Position numbers and translations under genes: made by a program. Shown here piece by piece: positions 32,243 through 37,938 of a stretch of DNA of 37,938 bases. Source of the stretch: Dehalococcoidia bacterium. Lineage in GTDB: Bacteria; Chloroflexota; Dehalococcoidia; Dehalococcoidales; UBA2162. Within the stretch, counting starts at the first letter, position 1; the number at the start of each line of letters is the position of its first letter. The notes beneath the pieces are model-generated. The model was not told the DNA's origin, did no database searches, and saw nothing but the letters and a program-made list of their open reading frames with translations. The stretch spans positions 1 to 37,938 of the forward strand of contig DUFA01000033.1 of NCBI GenBank assembly GCA_011191975.1, in the 5' to 3' direction.

Positions 32243-34468
32243 ATGATAAAACTGATTAAACCTCTAAAACCGTTTATCTGGCTGATCGGAGTGATATTTA
32301 TCCTCCTGTATGCCCAGGCTATGGCTGACCTGTCTTTGCCCGGATATATGGCTGATATAGTAAATGTCGGTATACAGCAGAACGGTATTGAAAATGCCGT
32401 GCCAAAGGCTATCGAATCAGCTGAATACGAAAAACTTGCCATTATCATGATGGATGAAGAGAAAGCGCGCATCGACTCAGGCTACGTATTACTCGAAAGA
32501 CAGGCTCTTGGTGAAAGTGAGTATAAAAAATATCTGGAGGATTATCCTGCCTTAGCTGATATCTCCTTATATACCTTAAAAGCAGAAACGACAGAAGAGA
32601 TCGATGAACTGGATGCGATATTCATTAATATAATCCCGATTGTGACCGGTATCGAGCAGCACGGACTGGCTGCATATGGTGATGCCGACATGGAAATCCC
32701 GGAAGGTGTGGATCCTTTTACGCTGCTTGCTCAACTACCGGAAGACCGGATTCAAGAGATTCGCACCGCTGCGATTCAGTTTGCAGAAGATCTGCCGGAC
32801 GGTTTAAAGGAGCAGGCTACAGTGGCCTATATTGCGACCAGATATAACGCCATCGGCCTGGATACGGGCAGTGTTCAGACGGGCTACATACTGAGGGTGG
32901 GTCTATTGATGCTGCTCATCACCCTTGGCAGTGCGGCTGCTTCGGTAGCGGTCGGTTTTCTATCAGCCCGTATTGCCGCTGCTATGGGCAGGAATGTCCG
33001 CCGGCAGTTATTCGAGAAGGTCGAGAGTTTTTCCAGTGCCGAATTCGACAGGCTTTCCACTGCTTCCCTGATTACCCGTTCGACTAATGACATAACCCAG
33101 ATCCAGATGCTGATGGTGATGCTGTTCCGGGTGGTATTTTATGCTCCGATCCTGGGAGTCGGCGGGGTGATAAAAGTGATTGGCGCTGACCAGTCGATGC
33201 TGTGGATTATCGCGGCTGCGGTCGGCCTGGTGCTGACACTGCTTATCGTGATGATGATAGTTGCTGTCCCGAAATTTCAGTCCATACAGACCTTTATCGA
33301 CAAACTGAACCTTGTAACACGGGAAATGTTATCCGGTCTGATGGTTATCCGGGCTTTTAACGCCCAGGAGCACGAAGAAAAACGGTTTGATGTGGCTAAT
33401 GCCGATCTGACGAAAGTTAATCTTTTCATTAACCGTGTACTGGTATTCCTGATGCCGGCGCTGATGCTTATCATGAACGGGGTAATGCTCTTAATCGTGT
33501 GGGTAGGCGCTCATCAGATAGATGCCGGTACTATCCAGGTCGGTGACATAATGGCATTCATGCAGTACGCGATGCAGATTATCATGGCGTTCCTGATGGT
33601 GTCCATGGTGTTTATCATGCTGCCGCGTGCCATCGTTTCAGCTGTGAGAATAAGCGAGGTGCTCGAAACCGATCCTGTGATCACCGATCCCAGGCAGCCG
33701 CAGGAAGTGCTGCCGGAGAAAAAAGGAGTGGTGGAATTCAGGAATGTTTCTTTCCGTTACCCGGGCGCCGAGGACGATGTATTAAAGCACATTAATTTCA
33801 CTGCAATGCCCGGTCAGACAACTGCCTTTATCGGCAGTACCGGCAGTGGCAAGTCTACCCTAATAAACCTGATACCGCGGTTCTATGATGTGACCGGGGG
33901 AGAGATACTCGTCGATGGTGTCGATGTAAGGAAGGCACGGCAGCATGACCTGAGAGACAGGATAGGGTACGTTCCTCAGAAAGCCGTGCTGTTTTCAGGT
34001 ACCGTTGAAAGTAATATCAGGTATGCCAATGAAGATGCTACCGATGAGGAAGTGAAGAAATATATCAGGACAGCCCAGGCGGAAGATTTTGTCAGGTCGA
34101 AGGAAAACAGCCGGTCACTCGATATAGCCCAGGGCGGGACAAACCTGTCAGGAGGACAGAAACAGAGACTGGCTATTGCTCGTGCCCTGGCTAAGCGACC
34201 GGAAATCTATATATTCGATGACAGCCTGTCTGCGCTGGATTACCGGACGGATAAAGCTCTGAGGAGAGCTTTAAAGAAGGAAACGGCCGATGCTACAGTT
34301 CTGATAGTAACCCAGCGTGTCAGCACCGTAATGTCGGCCGACCAGATACTGGTGCTGGACGACGGAGAAGTTGCCGGTATCGGTACCCACAAACAGCTTA
34401 TGAAAGACTGTGAAGTCTACCAGGAAATCGCACTGTCCCAGCTTTCAGCCGAGGAGTTAGCCCAATGA
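32243..34468 (+). CDS. Heterodimeric ABC exporter subunit with degenerate catalytic site and large TM1-TM2 insertion
   Basis: A 741-residue half-transporter (membrane domain then ATPase). TM1 is at about residues 11-30, but TM2 begins only near 214: roughly 170 acidic residues are inserted, predicted to lie outside the cell. The ATPase has Walker A GSTGSGKST (about residue 530), signature LSGGQKQR (about 635) and Walker B IYIFDDSLSALD, where the catalytic Glu is Asp. This Asp marks the degenerate-site partner of heterodimeric exporters such as LmrCD or TM287/288. The H-loop His is replaced by Gln (VTQRVS), also typical. Its partner overlaps by 4 nt. Likely drug or lipid export, under MarR control. 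Confidence 0.92.
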   Translation: MIKLIKPLKPFIWLIGVIFILLYAQAMADLSLPGYMADIVNVGIQQNGIENAVPKAIESAEYEKLAIIMMDEEKARIDSGYVLLERQALGESEYKKYLEDYPALADISLYTLKAETTEEIDELDAIFINIIPIVTGIEQHGLAAYGDADMEIPEGVDPFTLLAQLPEDRIQEIRTAAIQFAEDLPDGLKEQATVAYIATRYNAIGLDTGSVQTGYILRVGLLMLLITLGSAAASVAVGFLSARIAAAMGRNVRRQLFEKVESFSSAEFDRLSTASLITRSTNDITQIQMLMVMLFRVVFYAPILGVGGVIKVIGADQSMLWIIAAAVGLVLTLLIVMMIVAVPKFQSIQTFIDKLNLVTREMLSGLMVIRAFNAQEHEEKRFDVANADLTKVNLFINRVLVFLMPALMLIMNGVMLLIVWVGAHQIDAGTIQVGDIMAFMQYAMQIIMAFLMVSMVFIMLPRAIVSAVRISEVLETDPVITDPRQPQEVLPEKKGVVEFRNVSFRYPGAEDDVLKHINFTAMPGQTTAFIGSTGSGKSTLINLIPRFYDVTGGEILVDGVDVRKARQHDLRDRIGYVPQKAVLFSGTVESNIRYANEDATDEEVKKYIRTAQAEDFVRSKENSRSLDIAQGGTNLSGGQKQRLAIARALAKRPEIYIFDDSLSALDYRTDKALRRALKKETADATVLIVTQRVSTVMSADQILVLDDGEVAGIGTHKQLMKDCEVYQEIALSQLSAEELAQ

Positions 34469-36441
34469 TGCGGCGCGGTAACGGACAACCCGGAAATGGC
34501 GGCATGCCCGGTCCCGGAACACGATTTCCGGAAGGTGGAGGGCCTCCCCCTGGTGGTGGACCGCCGCCCGGTGGTACACAACCGATAGGAGGGGGGCCAA
34601 TGGGCGGCGGTATGCGTCCTGGAATGATGGGTGGTGAGAAGCCGAAGAGTTTCAGGAAAGCCTTCAGGACGTTCCTGACATATCTGAAACCGTATCGGTT
34701 CTCACTTGTCATTGTGTTTGTGTTCGCTATAGCTAGTACAATTTTCGCAATAATCGGTCCGAAACTCCTGGGTAATGCTACTACCCGGCTTTTCGAAGGA
34801 GCTGTGGCGAAAGTCATGAATGTCCCCGGGGCGGCCATCGATTTCGAGTATATCGGTCAGATAGCCCTGCTGTTGCTGGTTCTCTACCTCCTTAGCGCTG
34901 TTTTCAACTACATCCAGGGATATATCATGTCCGGGATAGCCATGAAGATTACGTATCAGTTCAGGAAGGAAATCGCCGAGAAGATAAAACGGATGCCGTT
35001 GAAATATTTCGATACGAAGACCCACGGCGAAGTTCAAAGTCGTGTCGCGAACGATGTCGATACCATCAGCATGACGCTGACGCAGAATATGACGCAGATT
35101 GTCACTTCCGTGACTACTATCGTCGGTGTCCTTGTCATGATGCTGACCATCAGCTGGCTGATGACTCTGGTAGCCCTTGTGATCCTGCCGCTTTCAGCGG
35201 GACTGGTTAGCCTGATAGTGAGAAAATCACAGAAGTATTTTAGAAGGCAGCAGGCATACCTCGGACATGTGAACGGACATGTAGAGGAAATGTACGGTGG
35301 TCATATTGTTATGAAAGCGTTTAACGGTGAGGAAAAATCCATCCGAAAGTTTAACGAATTGAACGAGGAACTTTACGTAGCCGGTTGGAAGTCCCAGTTC
35401 CTCTCTACAATGATGATGCCGATAATGACCTTCGTGGGGAACCTCTCATATGTGCTGGTGAGCATTCTCGGCGGATATCTGGCGATACGGGGAAGCATCG
35501 GGGTAGGAGATATCTTGGCCTTTATACAATACGTGAGGTCTTTCACACAACCGATCGCCCAGGTCGCCAATATAGCCAATGTTATCCAGGCGACGGCGGC
35601 TGCTGCCGAACGTGTATTCGAATTTTTGGATGAGGAAGAAGAAATATTGGATCTCGCTGATGCTGTTAAACTGCCCTCAGTTACCGGAAATATATCCTTC
35701 AAGAATGTGCGGTTCGGTTATAATCCGGAGGAGATCATCATCCATGATTTCTCCGCCGATATCAAGCAGGGGCAGAAAGTGGCAATTGTTGGACCGACCG
35801 GTGCCGGGAAAACGACCATTGTAAAATTGCTGATGCGTTTCTATGATCTAAATTCTGGTGCTATCTCTGTCGACGGTACCGATATTACCTGCCTGACTAG
35901 AAATAATCTTCGCGACATGTTCGGGATGGTGCTGCAGGATACGTGGCTGTTTAACGGTTCGATCCGTGAAAATATCAGGTACGGTGATCTTACTGCCACT
36001 GACGGCCAGGTTGTCGAAGCTGCTAAAACGGCTAACGCCGACCATTTTATAAGAACTCTGCCGTATGGGTATGACATGGAACTAAACGAAGAAAGCACAA
36101 ATATTTCAGAGGGTCAGAAACAGCTGCTGACGATTGCCAGGGCTATCCTTTCCGATCCGAAAATCCTCATTCTCGATGAAGCGACGAGTTCGGTCGATAC
36201 AAGGACTGAAGTCCTGATTCAGAAAGCCATGGATGAACTGATGAAAGAACGGACGAGTTTTATCATTGCTCATCGCCTGTCAACTATCCGCAATGCCGAT
36301 GTGATCCTGGTGATGAGAGACGGCGATATCGTCGAGCAGGGGAATCACAAGACACTCCTGGCGAAGGATGGTTTCTATGCTTCTCTGTATAACAGCCAGT
36401 TCGAGACAGGATCGGTCGAAACTAGTGTCAGTCAAAACTGA
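34465..36441 (+). CDS. Heterodimeric ABC exporter subunit with consensus Walker B and Gly/Pro-rich N-terminus
   Basis: A 658-residue half-transporter. The first 55 residues are a low-complexity Gly/Pro/Met tail (runs such as GGGPPPGGGPPPGG), then a six-helix membrane domain. The ATPase has Walker A GPTGAGKTT (about residue 445), Walker B ILILDEATSSVD with the catalytic Glu, and H-loop AHRLS, but its signature is ISEGQ instead of LSGGQ. That degenerate signature pairs with the degenerate Walker B of the first subunit, leaving one working ATP site. The start at 34465 overlaps the previous stop (ATGA); an ATG immediately after is equally possible. The tail is unusual and may be a flexible cytoplasmic extension. 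Confidence 0.92.
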   Translation: MMRRGNGQPGNGGMPGPGTRFPEGGGPPPGGGPPPGGTQPIGGGPMGGGMRPGMMGGEKPKSFRKAFRTFLTYLKPYRFSLVIVFVFAIASTIFAIIGPKLLGNATTRLFEGAVAKVMNVPGAAIDFEYIGQIALLLLVLYLLSAVFNYIQGYIMSGIAMKITYQFRKEIAEKIKRMPLKYFDTKTHGEVQSRVANDVDTISMTLTQNMTQIVTSVTTIVGVLVMMLTISWLMTLVALVILPLSAGLVSLIVRKSQKYFRRQQAYLGHVNGHVEEMYGGHIVMKAFNGEEKSIRKFNELNEELYVAGWKSQFLSTMMMPIMTFVGNLSYVLVSILGGYLAIRGSIGVGDILAFIQYVRSFTQPIAQVANIANVIQATAAAAERVFEFLDEEEEILDLADAVKLPSVTGNISFKNVRFGYNPEEIIIHDFSADIKQGQKVAIVGPTGAGKTTIVKLLMRFYDLNSGAISVDGTDITCLTRNNLRDMFGMVLQDTWLFNGSIRENIRYGDLTATDGQVVEAAKTANADHFIRTLPYGYDMELNEESTNISEGQKQLLTIARAILSDPKILILDEATSSVDTRTEVLIQKAMDELMKERTSFIIAHRLSTIRNADVILVMRDGDIVEQGNHKTLLAKDGFYASLYNSQFETGSVETSVSQN

Positions 36442-36455
36442 TCTGTTAACAGATC
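36440..36455. repeat. Perfect palindrome over the end of the exporter operon
   Basis: GATCTGTTAACAGATC is a perfect 16-bp palindrome overlapping the stop codon of the second exporter gene. It lacks a T tract, so it is a weak terminator at best and may be a protein-binding site. Confidence 0.5.
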
Positions 36456-36666
36456 GAAATCTATTCCAGCCTAAACAATTACTCTTCATGTTTGTCACAT
36501 CATACCTATAGCCGGTTGATACCGTTAATCTTTTTCATTGGTTCAGCAAATCCTAATACATAATATTACATAATATACAACATAATATACATATGTTGGC
36601 TTGTCAGCAGGTGTAAATTAAACTAAATCACCCCAGATTGTCTGGAAATTAAACGGAGGTAACATA

Positions 36667-37098
36667 ATGGCAAAGATTACGAGAAGCATATTAATTAATG
36701 CCCCTGTTGAGAAGGTATTCGAGTATTTGGATGATCCAATGAACATGATGGAGTGGCATCCCAGCGTAACTAATATCCGAGATGTTACAGGTAAAGGGCA
36801 TAATCAGAAATGGAAATGGGACTTTAAGTTATTCGGTATTCTTTTTCAAGGAGAAGCACAGGTAACAAGAAATCAAACCAATACACTGAGAGTCGTAAAA
36901 AATACAGGTGGCGTTGAAAGTACTCGAACCTGGAATTTTAAACGTGAGGCTGGCGGAACCCGGGTGGATTATGAGTTAGAGTACAAAATACCAACACCGG
37001 TGATTGGCAAAGTCGGTGAATTGCTTGCCATACAGCGGAGTGAACGAGTGGTCGACATGGCGTTGGCTAATATTAAAGAGAAAATGGAAGCCAAATAA
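36667..37098 (+). CDS. SRPBCC (START/polyketide-cyclase-like) family protein
   Basis: A 143-residue ligand-binding-fold protein. The opening ITRSILINAPVEKVFEYLDDPMNMMEWHPSVTNI is the standard SRPBCC start (strand, then the two helices), and the C-terminal long helix is LLAIQRSERVVDMALANIKEKME. These proteins bind hydrophobic ligands or modify lipids and polyketides. GGAGG lies seven nt before the ATG. AT-rich direct repeats of ACATAATAT type (about 36558-36592) lie in its upstream region. It stands alone; the ligand is unknown. Confidence 0.88.
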   Translation: MAKITRSILINAPVEKVFEYLDDPMNMMEWHPSVTNIRDVTGKGHNQKWKWDFKLFGILFQGEAQVTRNQTNTLRVVKNTGGVESTRTWNFKREAGGTRVDYELEYKIPTPVIGKVGELLAIQRSERVVDMALANIKEKMEAK

Positions 37099-37427
37099 TA
37101 GTAGTAATTTCGTTTGTTTTCTACATTTATCACATTTAGTATGTGGGCATATTGTTGATGTTTCTGAAATATTAAAGGTGTCTTTGCAAGAACTTTCGTA
37201 ACGACGAGTAAATAATACGCAGAACTTTTCAAACGATTTTTCGTTCATTATTACCACATAAACAATATTTGGATGTTTTTTTTACAGTACGCGTACATCT
37301 ATTTGAAAACGTTTAGTTTCATTGTCTACGCTGTGATTAAACTCTCTACCAGCCGGGCCAACTCCCCGGTCTTTTTATTTTGATGGAGTTTATTGTAACA
37401 TTGAAGAAACCCATATTGAGGTCCTAA
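37099..37427. other. AT-rich intergenic region
   Basis: No gene seen. It holds a short palindrome GTACGCGTAC (37287-37296) after a run of T residues, and a terminator-like hairpin at 37352-37369. Open frames here do not look coding. Confidence 0.6.
37352..37380 (+). terminator. Terminator-like hairpin upstream of the dehydratase gene
   Basis: GCCGGG (37352-37357) pairs with CCCGGT (37365-37370, one G-U), followed by CTTTTTATTT. It could end transcripts from the SRPBCC gene or act as an attenuator 50 nt ahead of the dehydratase gene. Confidence 0.6.
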
Positions 37428-37938
37428 ATGACCAATAATTACCTGAAACAAGTTGATAAATATTACAATGATTATGGATACCGAGCCCGTGAACTGCACG
37501 AGCAGGGCAGGAAGGTGATCGGATACCTGTGCGCGTTTACGCCGGTGGAAATAATCACGGCGGCAGGATTTATCCCTTTCAGGATAAAAGGGGACGTAAA
37601 CGAGCCGATAACCCGTGCCGATACACAGATGGAGACGATAATCTGCCCGGTGGTGCGAAGCGCCTACGACGTGACGTTGAAAGGAAGGTACGACTTCCTG
37701 GACGGGCTGGTTATCCCTCATGCCTGCGACAGTATCAGCCGGACCTATGATATCTGGAAATACAGCCTCGATGTTCCTTATTCTCACCTGGTCAACCTGC
37801 CGCATTCTATCGATGACTCATCGCTGGGATTCTATAAACACGAACTGAACACTTTCAGGAAAAGCATCGGGAACTACGCCGGAAAAGCTGTTACTGAGGA
37901 AGATCTTGCACAGGCAGTCGAACTCCATAACAGGATCA
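37428..37938 (+). CDS. 2-hydroxyacyl-CoA dehydratase subunit, N-terminal part (cut by window edge)
   Basis: The first 170 codons are visible. KVIGYLCAFTPVEIITAAGFIPFRI near residues 24-49 is the diagnostic start of the 2-hydroxyacyl-CoA dehydratase family (HgdB/HadC/BcrC-like), and IICPVVRSAYD plus DFLDGLVIPHACDSISRTYD supply cluster-binding Cys residues. These [4Fe-4S] proteins dehydrate 2-hydroxyacyl-CoA or reduce aromatic-CoA esters in anaerobes after activation by an ATP-driven reductase. GAGGT lies five nt before the ATG. It fits the amino-acid and acyl-CoA chemistry at the other end of the window. Subunit type cannot be told from this half. Confidence 0.88.
   Translation, partial: MTNNYLKQVDKYYNDYGYRARELHEQGRKVIGYLCAFTPVEIITAAGFIPFRIKGDVNEPITRADTQMETIICPVVRSAYDVTLKGRYDFLDGLVIPHACDSISRTYDIWKYSLDVPYSHLVNLPHSIDDSSLGFYKHELNTFRKSIGNYAGKAVTEEDLAQAVELHNRI

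Noticed and set aside
34398-34838. Minus-strand Pro/Gly-rich 146-codon frame
   Set aside because: Reverse reading of the repetitive Gly/Pro tail of the second exporter subunit.
37326-37805. Minus-strand 159-codon open frame at the right end
   Set aside because: It covers the plus-strand 2-hydroxyacyl-CoA dehydratase start, which has a ribosome site and clear family motifs.

Overview
The window looks like chromosomal DNA of a strict anaerobe with moderate GC. It is most consistent with an uncultured Chloroflexota (Dehalococcoidia-like) genome. That assignment is an inference from gene content: ferredoxin-linked 2-oxoacid oxidation (IorAB), many CoA-activation enzymes, a 2-hydroxyacyl-CoA dehydratase, selenoproteins, a DUF211 gene of a kind mostly seen in archaea, and class III CoA transferase. 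No rRNA, complete tRNA, CRISPR array or insertion sequence was recognised.

Layout. (1) 1-9129, minus strand: one long catabolic operon, read right to left as iorA-iorB-thioesterase-acyl-CoA ligase-livH-livM-livK-livF-phenylacetate-CoA-ligase-like (cut by the left edge). It couples branched-chain/aromatic amino-acid-type uptake to oxidative decarboxylation and CoA activation; livG is not in the window. (2) 9130-13864: small accessory genes. These are a GYD-domain protein, a possible short structured plus-strand transcript, an anchored exported protein, a frameshifted methyltransferase, a DUF211/VIT1-type pair behind a tandem direct repeat, a tiny secreted Gly/Asp protein, a cytidylyltransferase and an ABM-domain protein. 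(3) 13983-17275: a divergent hexosamine pair, glmS (interrupted by an in-frame amber codon) and a phosphoglucosamine/phosphomannomutase. (4) 17327-22108: a B12-binding radical SAM protein, then a minus-strand degV-plsY-amidase group.

(5) 22224-26725 is the most interesting part. Two tandem ~550-residue proteins are each interrupted by an in-frame UGA in exactly the same place (codon 106), followed by codons for G-S-C. They are read here as UGSC-family selenoproteins with a U-x-x-C redox motif. A 12-codon leader ORF ends inside the Shine-Dalgarno sequence of the first copy, and a thioredoxin-reductase-like flavoprotein follows. The sequence just after each UGA is nearly identical between the copies, silent sites included, and can fold. 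This suggests a recoding signal.

(6) 26726-30337: a tmRNA-3'-end-like fragment, a PHP phosphoesterase, a gene-poor stretch with a possible gene remnant and palindromic repeats, and a type B carboxylesterase. (7) 30338-36441: a CaiB/BaiF CoA transferase with a strong terminator, then a marR-ABC-ABC drug-efflux operon encoding a heterodimeric exporter with one degenerate ATP site. (8) 36667-37938: an SRPBCC protein and the 5' part of a 2-hydroxyacyl-CoA dehydratase subunit gene.

Several promoters place the -10 hexamer only 9-10 nt before the start codon, suggesting that some mRNAs are leaderless. All functional calls are from reading the sequence; no database search was run.
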